From positions 248,001 to 312,000 of the forward strand of contig JADZDM010000005.1 in NCBI GenBank assembly GCA_020851035.1: DNA of 64,000 bases. The letters are read 5' to 3'. Source of the stretch: Gemmatimonadaceae bacterium. GTDB taxonomy: Bacteria; Gemmatimonadota; Gemmatimonadetes; Gemmatimonadales; Gemmatimonadaceae. Shown here piece after piece: positions 50,491-58,811 of this stretch. Below the pieces are notes generated by a model. That model ran no database searches. It was given only the letters and a program-made list of their open reading frames with translations, and was not told the DNA's origin. Position 1 is the stretch's first letter; each line of letters starts with the position of its first letter. A program made the position numbers and the translations under genes.

Positions 50491-50957
50491 TAGCGCCGTT
50501 TCCACGTCATGGTCGACACCGCAAAGCGAATCCATGGGTCATCGTCAGCTGAATATGCGATGAACAAGAGTGAGGCAACCGAACCCCACTCGGTGCCGTG
50601 AGCGAAGTTTATCCAGTGGAGCGCTGGGTAGCTGGTGCCCGGCGATGGGTTACACACGCGCGCGGCTGTTCGACCGAAGATCGTATCGGTTACGACACCG
50701 CTGCACCGCTCAATCGGCCAATTGCTGAAAGTGAAGCTGACGAATTCCTTCGTGGTATCCCGCTCGCTCACGAACGACACTTCTGAAAAGTCTGGCCCAA
50801 TTGTCGTTTTCTTCAAAAGTCTGGTCGGAATCTGCAAACGCAACGGTCCGAGGTTCACGTGCTGCGTTGGCATGACTTGGGAGACACGCGCGTTGTGGGC
50901 GCAACCTCCGGCCAGAAAGCTCAGTGCAACCACCCGAAGAAGACTAGTGTGCGCCAT
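50490..50957 (-). CDS. Small lipoprotein abutted by the insertion sequence
   Basis: A 155-residue lipoprotein. From ATG 50957 the N-terminus MAHTSLLRVVALSFLAGGC contains a clear lipobox (LAGGC); the mature part is mixed alpha/beta with a second Cys pair (RCSGVV and RVCNPS) that may form a disulfide. It ends STMTWKRR. No family recognised. Its TAG stop is created by the IS5 insertion; removing the element and one TA copy restores TAA at the same place, so the reading frame was not truncated. Confidence 0.65.
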   Translation of the reverse strand: MAHTSLLRVVALSFLAGGCAHNARVSQVMPTQHVNLGPLRLQIPTRLLKKTTIGPDFSEVSFVSERDTTKEFVSFTFSNWPIERCSGVVTDTIFGRTAARVCNPSPGTSYPALHWINFAHGTEWGSVASLLFIAYSADDDPWIRFAVSTMTWKRR

Positions 50958-51748
50958 TGGTATCCGATTGAAATAGCTAGTGTGCGAGCCGTGGACGCCA
51001 ACACTTTGCAAAAGTATACGCGAAAGGACGCTTCGCTTCGGGGTCACGCGACTGGTGCGTCTGTACGTCGAGGCCACCCGGACCGCCTCAATCGCGTCCT
51101 CTAACGGCTTCGCGAGCTCGAGGTTCAATCGCGCCGTCCCGTTCAGCTACCGACCAACGTCGTCGGCGCAAAAGACGCCCGCTCGCGCAAAGAAGAGATC
51201 GCGCACGCCGTCCAGTTGGGTGCTCGAGGCCGGGCGACGCGATTGCGCGTCGCGGAGCACCTGCCTGAGCGCTTGCAATTGCGCTGTGCGCAGGGCGCGC
51301 GCCAGATCATGATTTTCGGGGATATTGCCTAGCCCGCCACGCGTGCCTTGCGACCGCGGAGCAGACTGACACACCCGGCATGCGCGAAGTTTCCGCCGAC
51401 TCCACTTCAGACGGCCTCGAAGATCCTTGGAAGCGCCCACCAAGCCAGGGCGTCAAGGCAGCACTCGTCACCGGCTCAGGCATGGGAGCTCCGCAAAGAT
51501 CGTCGAGACAGCTGGACCAAATTGACTTTCGCCGCACGACAATGCCGACGCAAGCGCAGGAGTTCGGATGGGCAACCGCACTTCCGGTCGGTCCCCGATA
51601 CACGATCTCGCTCGACGTGAATCCGCCGTCTCGGTGGCCAGCCAGCCCGGCACTGGCGAGTTTGCCGTACCCGACATGCGCGATCGCCGGTGAGCGCGGA
51701 GGCAAGCGCGGAGCAAACGGGAACCTGGCACGCCGGTCACGGACAGGC
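50958..51748. other. Accessory-looking region without clear genes
   Basis: About 790 bases, less GC-rich and with a different oligonucleotide feel from the core genes. Open frames are short, overlap on both strands and lack ribosome-binding sites. One minus-strand frame (51147-51443) has a somewhat protein-like C-terminal half and is listed separately. Adjacent to an insertion sequence, the stretch is probably decayed horizontally acquired DNA. I found no integron attC site or tRNA. Confidence 0.4.
51147..51443 (-). pseudogene. Possible fragment of a larger protein
   Basis: A 98-residue open frame. Its part NHDLARALRTAQLQALRQVL is amphipathic and looks like the N-terminal segment of larger bacterial multidomain proteins, but it stops after RAGVFCADDVGR and nothing downstream continues it in any frame. 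The N-terminal 35 residues are Arg/Lys-rich and not protein-like. It may be a remnant; a chance open frame is equally possible. Confidence 0.2.
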
Positions 51749-52303
51749 TCAGCGACCCGGCACCCGACGATTCCGCGTCCGTCGCGACGCCGTGGCCGGT
51801 TCGCGCGTGGGCGCGGGCACACGCGCCGCGACCAGGGCGGCCAGCGTGGCGTAGCGCGCCCGGGTGCGTTCCGGCTCGTCCTCATTGAAGATCACCAGCC
51901 CTCCCGCAGTGCGAACCGCCGCAAAGGGGGGCCGTGCGGCGTCGAGGAAGAGCTCGGCCGTGTCCGGCCGTGTGCCCGTCTCGAAGCGGCCGTGGAAGAC
52001 CGTGCCGAGATGGATCGCCCGCAGCGCGCGGACGGGACCGGGCAGCGTGTCGAGGAGGACGACCTCGCGGATCGTCAGCACGGGAACCTCCGCGCGGAAG
52101 ACCCGGCTCCGCACCACCAGCGCATCGCGACGGAACTCGACCTCGGCCGCCTGCAGTTCCCAGATGGTCGCCGCGCCGGCGGCGGCGGCGACCAGCACGA
52201 GCAGTGCCGCGACCAGCATGCCCGTGCGGGTCCGGCGCCGCCTCCCCGCGGACGCACCGACATGCTGCGCACTGCGCACGCTCGACGGCGGGACGGGTTT
52301 CAT
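51749..52303 (-). CDS. Membrane-anchored PH-like domain protein
   Basis: A 184-residue protein: a basic N-terminus, one transmembrane segment (about 30-50, GMLVAALLVLVAAAAGAATI), then about 95 residues resembling bacterial PH-like domains (VEFRRDALVVRSRVFRAEVPVLTIREVVLLD...LGTVFHGRFETGTRPDTAELFLDAARPPFAAVRTAGGLVIFNEDEP), and a basic tail TRRNRRVPGR. Start at ATG 52303; the frame to 52516 upstream is Arg-rich noise. The domain usually mediates membrane-protein interactions; the partner is unknown. Confidence 0.65.
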   Translation of the reverse strand: MKPVPPSSVRSAQHVGASAGRRRRTRTGMLVAALLVLVAAAAGAATIWELQAAEVEFRRDALVVRSRVFRAEVPVLTIREVVLLDTLPGPVRALRAIHLGTVFHGRFETGTRPDTAELFLDAARPPFAAVRTAGGLVIFNEDEPERTRARYATLAALVAARVPAPTREPATASRRTRNRRVPGR

Positions 52304-52543
52304 CGTGGCGACGTTACTCCTTGGCGGCACCGGCCGTGGTTTGGCCCGCCCGCGCCACGGCAGGCGGGAGCGGCTGCGTGCTGATGGTGCAAAGGTGCAC
52401 CTATTCCCGGCGCCACGCGACACCGCCACCTCGTCGGCGTGCGCAGCGGCGCGGTGTGCGCCCGGCTGTCGCTGCCTGGCGCCGCTCGAAAAGTCCGCAA
52501 CGGCGATCAAGCACACGACCCCGGCGCCACACAGATTCGTGGC

Positions 52544-53446
52544 ATGAAGCCCGACACGCGATCGTTCTACATCGAGGCGGTGCAGCGGGTGGTGTCACAC
52601 CTGGTGGCACGGCTGGACGAGTCGGCCGACCTCCACGCCCTCGCCCGACTGGCCGGCCTCTCGCCCTTCCACTTTCACCGCGTCTTCCGCGGCATGGTGG
52701 GCGAGACGCCGCTGGAACTGCTGCGCCGGCTGCGCCTGGAACGGGCTGCCTGCGCCCTGCGCGACACGTCGCTGCCCGTCACCAGCGTGGCGTTCGGCGC
52801 CGGTTACGAGACGCACGAGGCGTTCACACGCGCCTTCCGGTCCGCCTTCGGCACCTCGCCCACGGACTTCCGCCGGCAGCGCGCCCTGCGCGCCGTGCTC
52901 AGTGCACCCAGCGGCCTGCACTTCCGTGTCGGACAGGTGCAGCCGCAATTCACGCCATCCGACACCGGAGGACACACCATGCAGGTGGACATCGAGCAAC
53001 TCCCCGACCTGCGGCTGGCCGCAGTCACGCATGTCGGGCCGTATTCCACGATCGGCAAGGCGTTCGAGCGACTGGGCCGGCTGGCCGGCCCTGCCGGCCT
53101 GTTCAACGACCCATCGGCCCTGATGATCGCGCTGTACCACGACGACCCCGACGCGACACCACCGGAGGAACTGCGTTCCTGCGCGGCGGTCAGCGTGGCG
53201 GAGAGCGCCGTATTGCCGACGGGCGTCGAGGAGCTGCGGCTGCAGGGCGGGTCGTACGCGCGTCACACGCACGTCGGGGCATTCGACGCACTGAACGTGG
53301 TGTGGCCGCGGTTCCTCGGGGAGGCGCTGCCGGCCAGCGGGTACGCGCTGCTGGACGGGCCGGCCCTCGAGATCTACCGGAGCGACTTGCGTACCACGCC
53401 ACGTGACGAGGTGCGCACCGACCTGCTGGTGCCGGTGCGCGTGTAA
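52544..53446 (+). CDS. AraC-type regulator with GyrI-like effector domain
   Basis: A 300-residue regulator. The N-terminal pair of AraC helix-turn-helices is LHALARLAGLSPFHFHRVFRGMVGETPLELLRRLRLE and VTSVAFGAGYETHEAFTRAFRSAFGTSPTDFR. From about residue 145 a GyrI-like/SOUL-type ligand-binding domain follows (VDIEQLPDLRLAAVTHVGPYSTIGKAFERL, then LRLQGGSYARHTHVGAFDAL and EIYRSDLRTTP). This layout occurs in Rob and in multidrug-sensing AraC proteins. It ends exactly where the convergent YiiX-like gene ends (no spacer). No drug pump is adjacent. Confidence 0.88.
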   Translation: MKPDTRSFYIEAVQRVVSHLVARLDESADLHALARLAGLSPFHFHRVFRGMVGETPLELLRRLRLERAACALRDTSLPVTSVAFGAGYETHEAFTRAFRSAFGTSPTDFRRQRALRAVLSAPSGLHFRVGQVQPQFTPSDTGGHTMQVDIEQLPDLRLAAVTHVGPYSTIGKAFERLGRLAGPAGLFNDPSALMIALYHDDPDATPPEELRSCAAVSVAESAVLPTGVEELRLQGGSYARHTHVGAFDALNVVWPRFLGEALPASGYALLDGPALEIYRSDLRTTPRDEVRTDLLVPVRV

Positions 53447-54928
53447 TCAGCGTGGCGTGGTGTCGCCGCCGGCGAGGCGCACGAGCGTCCAGTAGGTGGG
53501 CGGGTGGCCGTGCTCGATGCCCTGGCGCCAGCTGGTGACCGCGGCGTGCAGCGCATCGGCACGGGCACGGTGCGCCGCCCCGTATGCCCGATTGCGGAGC
53601 GCCGCGGTCGCCGACATCCCCTCGGGGACGGGGCCGTGGCCGCCCAGCATCACGCGCATGGCGCTGTACGCCTTCATCACCCGCGCCAGCGGCAGCATGT
53701 ACCACGCATAGGTGAGCGACTGGCCGCGATCGGCCTCGTCGAGCATCGCGTCGGTCACGGCGTTGTCCACGTGATCCTTGAAGAGCGTCGCCGCATCGTG
53801 CCACTCGGCCACCACGTGGAGCTGCGGGTCGTACTCCAGGTCCGACGGCTCCTGGGTGGCGAAGTGCTGCACGCCGAACGCCGAGAGCCAGTGGCGGAGG
53901 CCCGGGCGTGAGATGGTGGAGATGCCGCTCCAGAGCGTGACCCCCTGCGTGCGGTAGGCCGACGAGGCGACCTCCGAGCAGAAGAGTCGCGAGGGATCGG
54001 TGTAGTCCATCGCGAAGTCGTACGGAATGTGCTCGCGCCGGGCGCGTGCGAGCGCGGCGCTGGCAGCGCGGTGCGGCAGCATCGGGTCGCGGCGGAGCGC
54101 TTGCAGGTCGGTGCGCGGGCGCAGCACGAGCACGCGCAGTTTCTTGTCGGCGAGATACTTGTCGGCTGACGCCACGGCGACGCCCGCCTCGATGTGTGCC
54201 TCGATCACCGAGACGGCGTGCGTGGCCGAGTCCACGTGCACGAGCGCCACGTGCGAGACGTTGCCGGGGTAGTCGTTGCCGCGGGCGATGAGCGCCGATG
54301 TCGGCGCGCCGCCGCGTGAGACGAGCATGTCGCCGGAGTGCAGCGTGACACCGTTGGAGACCGCCGATGGCGTGGCCGATGCCGCGATGCGGTCCGTGAT
54401 GCCGCTGGTGACCAGCGGGGTGACGGCGCCGGGCTGTTGAAGCATCACCTCCTCCACGGCGGCACGGCCCCCGTAGAGCGCGCGATAGAGCCGGTCGCGG
54501 GCGGGAGTGCCGTTCACGTCCCACGTGATCGACTGTGCCTTCACCGCCTCGCGCAGGTGCAGGTGGAGCTGCACGTAGCGCGGCACCAGTGCGGCGCAGG
54601 CGGCGACCTGTGGCGCCACCGCGAAGTACGAGGCCTCGAGGGTGTCGAGGACGCCCGCGTCGGGTGCGAGCCGGGTGTCACCGAGCTGCGCGACGACACC
54701 ATCGAGCCGGGAGAGCTCGGCCGCGGTGGCGAGGGTGTCGGCACACCCACGCGCGCGCACGGCGTCGAAGCGCTGCTCGAGCGCCTGCCACAGCGAGTCG
54801 CGGTTCCAGGCGAAGCTGCGGGCCCGCGGCGGCGCCTGTGGCACCTGCTCTTCCGGCGACGGGATGGCGAGGACGCCGAAGGCGACCGGCAGCAGCGCGA
54901 GTGCGCGGAGGATTCGGGAGCGGGGCAT
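53447..54928 (-). CDS. YiiX-like permuted NlpC/P60-type hydrolase
   Basis: A 493-residue exported protein. Signal peptide LRALALLPVAFGVLA; a helical region of ~180 residues; then the permuted papain-like core: HSGDMLVSRGGAPTSALIARG, YPGNVSHVALVHVDS (active-site His), VIEAHIEAGV, and the cysteine in LFCSEVASSAYRTQG. That order (His before Cys) is the hallmark of YiiX/YebB-like enzymes, which act on peptide or lipid amide bonds. A further ~130 helical residues follow. ATG 54928 chosen over 54952. It shares its upstream region with a divergent tonB-family gene. Confidence 0.75.
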   Translation of the reverse strand: MPRSRILRALALLPVAFGVLAIPSPEEQVPQAPPRARSFAWNRDSLWQALEQRFDAVRARGCADTLATAAELSRLDGVVAQLGDTRLAPDAGVLDTLEASYFAVAPQVAACAALVPRYVQLHLHLREAVKAQSITWDVNGTPARDRLYRALYGGRAAVEEVMLQQPGAVTPLVTSGITDRIAASATPSAVSNGVTLHSGDMLVSRGGAPTSALIARGNDYPGNVSHVALVHVDSATHAVSVIEAHIEAGVAVASADKYLADKKLRVLVLRPRTDLQALRRDPMLPHRAASAALARARREHIPYDFAMDYTDPSRLFCSEVASSAYRTQGVTLWSGISTISRPGLRHWLSAFGVQHFATQEPSDLEYDPQLHVVAEWHDAATLFKDHVDNAVTDAMLDEADRGQSLTYAWYMLPLARVMKAYSAMRVMLGGHGPVPEGMSATAALRNRAYGAAHRARADALHAAVTSWRQGIEHGHPPTYWTLVRLAGGDTTPR

Positions 54929-54959
54929 GTGCCACGAAATAAAACCCACCACGCGGCGA

Positions 54960-55001
54960 TCATGATGGTCTCATGACGTGCTCATGATCCGGCGGATCAT
55001 G
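54960..55001. promoter_or_regulatory. Phased TCATGA repeats and palindrome between divergent genes
   Basis: TCATGA occurs at 54960, 54971 and 54982, exactly 11 bp apart, followed by an inverted half so that CATGATCCG-G-CGGATCATG (54983-55001) is a perfect palindrome. Direct repeats at 11-bp spacing are the usual binding pattern of OmpR/PhoB-type response regulators. The site lies in the 196-bp gap between the YiiX-like gene and the tonB-family gene and could control both. The binding protein is unknown. Confidence 0.5.
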
Positions 55002-55124
55002 TCGCGTGCGTCATCCAGGCTTAAGGGCGCGGCAATGCGGGCGCACATCGGCGCGCAATGCACGGCGCCGATGATGGAGGGGCAGGCGGGCAGGACCTTC
55101 ATCCGACGCTCAGGAGGCCGGGCA

Positions 55125-55817
55125 ATGCTGAACCAACTGCTGGAGACGAAGCGGGTCGCGCAGCGGAAGACGGCGGGAACGGTGGTCTCGGTGGTGCTGC
55201 ATGTGGTGGTGATCGGTGCAGCGGTGCAACTGTCGCACGCGGCGGCCGTGGCGCTCGAGGCGCCGACGGTGGTGCCGGTGCACTTCCAGCCGGTGGCGCC
55301 GCCGGCGGCACCGCCCCCGCTGTACACGGCACGTGGCAGCAGGTCCGGCGCGGCCGGACCGGTGACCGTGGTCTTCACGGCGCCGACCACTGTGAGTGTG
55401 GAGATCCCGCCGGTGGACCTTGACGCGGCGCCTTCCGACACGGCGGCATTCGACTCCTCGCGGCCGGTGGGGACAGGTGGTGACGGCACCGACCCGGCGA
55501 CCTCGGCATCGAGCGGGCCGATGACCCTGCGGGAAGTGGACAAGGCGGCCGCCGCCGTGCCCGGCACGGCCACACCGGCCTACCCGGAGATACTCAAGGC
55601 CTCGGGGGTGGAGGGCGAGGCGCTGGTGCGTTTCGTGGTGGACACGGTCGGTCGGGCCGAGGCGGGGAGCTTCGTGGTGCTGGAGGCGTCGCATGAGGCG
55701 TTCGGGGCGGCGGTGCGGGCGGCGCTGCCGCGGATGCGCTTCCTGCCGGCCGAGTCAGGCGGGCGGAAGGTGCGCATGCTGGTGCAGCAGCGGTTCGCGT
55801 TCGCGCTGGAGCGCTGA
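55125..55817 (+). CDS. TonB-family C-terminal domain protein
   Basis: A 230-residue inner-membrane protein. AGGAGG 7 bases before the ATG at 55125 fixes the start. Topology: short cytoplasmic basic N-terminus, one transmembrane helix (about 20-38, VVSVVLHVVVIGAAVQLSHAA), a Pro/Ala-rich periplasmic stretch, and a C-terminal TonB-like domain (TPAYPEILKASGVEGEALVRF...ALPRMRFLPAESGG..VRMLVQQRFAF). Proline spacer is short, so it may not span the periplasm like classical TonB; such proteins occur as TonB paralogues and as parts of other envelope machines. No ExbBD in the window. Confidence 0.82.
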   Translation: MLNQLLETKRVAQRKTAGTVVSVVLHVVVIGAAVQLSHAAAVALEAPTVVPVHFQPVAPPAAPPPLYTARGSRSGAAGPVTVVFTAPTTVSVEIPPVDLDAAPSDTAAFDSSRPVGTGGDGTDPATSASSGPMTLREVDKAAAAVPGTATPAYPEILKASGVEGEALVRFVVDTVGRAEAGSFVVLEASHEAFGAAVRAALPRMRFLPAESGGRKVRMLVQQRFAFALER

Positions 55818-55882
55818 GTCCGAAACCGGCGGGGAGCGGCGATCGTACCACCAGCGTCGCTCCCTGCCTGTGGAGGCACCCC

Positions 55883-56770
55883 ATGCGTCGTACTGCCCCG
55901 CTCGTCCTCTCGACCGTCGCCTTCCTGGCGTCGGCACCCTCCGTTGCCGCACAGGTCCGGGCGGCGGCTGCCGCGCCCGCTGCGACGACAGCGCTCGCGC
56001 CGCGCGCGATGCCCACCGGCCGCTACGAGTTCACGCGCACCGACGACGACGGCGACGTCACCACGGGCGCGGTGGTGTGGAGTGGCCAGCAGCTGCGCAT
56101 CGACCTCGATCGCAATCGCAACCGGAGCCGTCGCGGCAATGCGAATGCGGCCGTGTCGAACCGCCGCGGCGAGTACACGCTGGTGGACTTCGCGACCAGC
56201 ACGGTGCGCACGGTGAAGCCGGAGGAGCGGGAGATCAGCGAGATGCCGCTGGCGACCTTCGAGCAGATCATCGGCAAGGCGCTGGGCATGGTGGGCAGCG
56301 TGGTGCAGATGCAGGTGCGTGACGCCGGGATCCTGGCGAAGGAGGTGGGGCCGGGCGGCCAGGTGGCAGGTGTGGCGACGGAGCAGTTCCGCGTGATCGA
56401 GGAGTACAACGTGCGCATCGGCGTGTTCGGGATGAACGCCGAGGAGAAGCACCATCGCGTGGTGACCGACTACTGGGTACCCACCGAGGCGTCGCTGCCG
56501 CGCAACCCGTTGTTCGAGCTGCTGATGCGGAGCGCGAGCGCGGTGGCGCAACAGGATGCGGTGCACCAGGTGAACGTGAGCCGTGCGCGCAGTGCGCTCT
56601 TCCGCGGGGCGCCGGTGAAGGTGGTCGTGACCGTGCACGAGTCGGGTGAGGCCCAGAAGCGCTCGGCGATCGAGATCACCTCACTCACGCCGCAGGTGCC
56701 GGATGCGGCGCTGTTCGCGGTGCCGGCTGGCTATCGCGTCAAGAAGAACGACCTCTCGTTCTCGCTCTGA
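55883..56770 (+). CDS. Secreted protein of unknown function (DUF4412-like)
   Basis: A 295-residue exported protein with signal peptide ending ASAPSVAAQV. The mature part is beta-rich and charged: MPTGRYEFTRTDDDGDVTTG, QQLRIDLDRNRNRSRRG, YTLVDFATSTVRTVKPEEREISEM, TEQFRVIEEYNVRIGVFGM, then DYWVPTEASLPRNPLFELL and IEITSLTPQVPDAALFAVPAGYRVKK. The 'outer-membrane-lipoprotein-like beta sandwich' pattern with a closing VPAGYR motif is common to DUF4412-type proteins of unknown role. It follows the tonB-family gene by 65 bases. Confidence 0.65.
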   Translation: MRRTAPLVLSTVAFLASAPSVAAQVRAAAAAPAATTALAPRAMPTGRYEFTRTDDDGDVTTGAVVWSGQQLRIDLDRNRNRSRRGNANAAVSNRRGEYTLVDFATSTVRTVKPEEREISEMPLATFEQIIGKALGMVGSVVQMQVRDAGILAKEVGPGGQVAGVATEQFRVIEEYNVRIGVFGMNAEEKHHRVVTDYWVPTEASLPRNPLFELLMRSASAVAQQDAVHQVNVSRARSALFRGAPVKVVVTVHESGEAQKRSAIEITSLTPQVPDAALFAVPAGYRVKKNDLSFSL

Positions 56771-56789
56771 GTGCCGTGTTGCTCGAAGC

Positions 56790-57013
56790 GCAACGGCGGT
56801 GACGCAAGGGCGCAAAGGGCACACAGCGGTCGGTGCGGAACGGCGATGGCCGCTTCGCGCGATGAGCCACGGAATCGTAGGGAACCGCGGTGGTTGCTGC
56901 AGTTCCCAGGGCAATCCGATGCCCCGCGCTGCGCCGACGCCGGAGACGCGTCAGAACCCAGTGCGTCCTTCGCGTTCGTCGCGTCCCTTGCGCCGTTGCG
57001 TCACGGCAGTTGC
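56790..57013. repeat. Palindromic intergenic repeat element, copy 2
   Basis: Left arm (about 56790-56820) GCAACGGCGGTGACGCAAGG and right arm (about 56981-57013) CTTGCGCCGTTGCGTCACGG are inverted relative to each other with a few mismatches and enclose about 160 bp of unrelated sequence. The GACGCAA/GCGCAAAGG units match copy 1 at 568-721. Again the element separates convergent genes, supporting a role in termination or a preference for such sites. It lacks the perfect central hairpin of copy 1. Confidence 0.6.
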
Positions 57014-57030
57014 CCTTCGCCGGGAGCGCC

Positions 57031-58725
57031 TCAGCGCGCGCGGTCGAGGGCGTCGGCGAGGACGGCGTCGTGGCCGTAGACGTCGTTGAAGTAGCGCAGG
57101 GAGCCGTCCGGCTCGGCGACGGCGGTCTGGTAGACGATGAGGACCGGGATCGGCCGCTGGACGCGGACGTAGCGCTCGATGCCGGCGTTCATGGCCTCGG
57201 TGATCTTCGACTCCGTCCAGGCGGGCTGGTTGGCGAGGACGTACTTCGCCATGGCCATGGGGTTGCCGAGTCGCACGCAGCCGTGGCTGAAGTCGCGGCG
57301 GTTGCGGGCGAAGAGGCTGCGCGAGGGGGTGTCGTGCAGGTAGATGTCGTACGGGTTGGGCAGCAGGAACTTGACGCGGCCAAGGGAGTTCGCGTCGCCG
57401 GAGCGCTGGCGCACGAAGATGCCGGTGCCGATGCGGGCGATGTTGCGGGCAGAGGCCTCGACCACGCGCCCGCCCGGGGTGGTGAGCTCGTAGTTGTTGC
57501 GCGCGATGTAGCCGGCGTTGGCGGTGGCGGCGGGGAGGATCTCCTTGAGCATGATCGACTTCGGCACATGCCACTGCGGGCTGAACACCACCTGCGTCAT
57601 GTTGGCGGCGAAGACCGGGGTGGCGTTGGAGTCGGCGCGGCCGATCACGACGTTCATGCTGAGCGCGTCGGCGCTGTCACCCTGGAAGCGTCCGTAGGTG
57701 TGCAGCCGGAACTCGGGCAGGTTCACCACCAGCGGATCGTTCGAGAAGGTGCGTGGCAGCCACCGCCACCGCTCGATGGCCATGGCGATCCGGCTGGCGC
57801 GCTCGTCGTAGGCGTCCATGAGGGCATCGAACACGGGCGCCGTGAGGGTGCCGGTGACGCGGCCCTTCTTCAGCTTGCGGTTCTGGAAGCGTGAGACGGC
57901 GTCGGCCATCGGGCGCGTGTACACGCCGTGGACGGATGCGGCGTCGAAGCTGGCGGGCAGTTCGCCAAGCCGCACGAGCACGCGGGCGAGGGGCTGCGCA
58001 TCGGCGTATCGGCCGCCGGCACTGATCGGGCGGGCGGGGGCCATGGGGCGCTGTTCCGCGGTGTCGGCATCCTGCCGGCGTGCGTCGGCCAGAGCGCTGA
58101 CCAGCATGCCATAGGAGCGGGTCTGTGGCTCCAGCGCGCGGAAGGTGTCTCCGGCGGCAGCGCCGCTGGCGAGGGCGGTGCGCAGGGCGGCCAGGTCCAG
58201 CTCCGCCGGCGCGAGCGACCACTCGGCGTGGATGCGAGTGGGGTCGATGCGGCCCTGGCGGTGCAGGTAGGCGTGGCGGGCCACGGCGATGTCCATCGCC
58301 AGGTCGAAGAGGCCGAGCGTGGCGGCGTCGGTGGTGCCGGAGAGCCTGCGCGCCTCCGCCTCGAGGCGGTCGGCGTCGGCGCGTTCGCCCCGGGTGGACT
58401 CCACGTCGTCGCGGATATGCGCGAGCACCGGCTGGATCGCGGCACTGGCGGTGCCGGCGGTCGACCAGCGAAGCGCGGGGGCGCCGGCGCGGGCGTCACT
58501 GACGGCACGCTGGACATCCGCGAAGCGCCCGCCGTCGCCCAGCCACGGATGGCTGGCGAGCAGCAGGGAGACCTGGACCGTGTCGGGCCTGGCCTGGGCG
58601 CCGAGGACCTGCGGGGCGTGCAGGGCGAGCGCGGCACACGCCAGCAGGCGAAGCCGGGGGGCGAATCGGGCGGGGGCGTGGGCGGGCGACACCGGGGAGG
58701 GCTTGGAGGGTTGGAACACCTTCAC
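57031..58725 (-). CDS. L,D-transpeptidase, YcbB/LdtD-like
   Basis: A ~564-residue exported peptidoglycan cross-linking enzyme. A signal peptide (RLRLLACAALALHAPQVLG) precedes an N-terminal domain, a peptidoglycan-binding-like segment (LVRLGELPAS...ASVHGVYTRPMADAVSRFQNR, about 250-290) and the YkuD domain with WRWLPRTFSNDPLVVNLPEFRL, MNVVIGRADSNATPVF, and the catalytic SHGCVRLGNP (Cys about 495). This is the LdtD/YcbB layout, forming 3-3 cross-links. GTG 58725 is used; GTGs at 58719 and 58761 are alternatives. The stop lies just outside the second repeat element. Confidence 0.88.
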   Translation of the reverse strand: MKVFQPSKPSPVSPAHAPARFAPRLRLLACAALALHAPQVLGAQARPDTVQVSLLLASHPWLGDGGRFADVQRAVSDARAGAPALRWSTAGTASAAIQPVLAHIRDDVESTRGERADADRLEAEARRLSGTTDAATLGLFDLAMDIAVARHAYLHRQGRIDPTRIHAEWSLAPAELDLAALRTALASGAAAGDTFRALEPQTRSYGMLVSALADARRQDADTAEQRPMAPARPISAGGRYADAQPLARVLVRLGELPASFDAASVHGVYTRPMADAVSRFQNRKLKKGRVTGTLTAPVFDALMDAYDERASRIAMAIERWRWLPRTFSNDPLVVNLPEFRLHTYGRFQGDSADALSMNVVIGRADSNATPVFAANMTQVVFSPQWHVPKSIMLKEILPAATANAGYIARNNYELTTPGGRVVEASARNIARIGTGIFVRQRSGDANSLGRVKFLLPNPYDIYLHDTPSRSLFARNRRDFSHGCVRLGNPMAMAKYVLANQPAWTESKITEAMNAGIERYVRVQRPIPVLIVYQTAVAEPDGSLRYFNDVYGHDAVLADALDRAR

Positions 58726-58811
58726 ATGAAAGATACGGGCGGAGCGCCACGTCAGTAGCACCCCGCCCGCAAACTGCCCGCATCAGGTCACGCCGGTCCC
58801 GGCGCGTGGGC

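Noticed and set aside
51090-51130. Integron attC site near CTAACGG
   Set aside because: No paired core sites with the required inverted arrangement, and no integrase.
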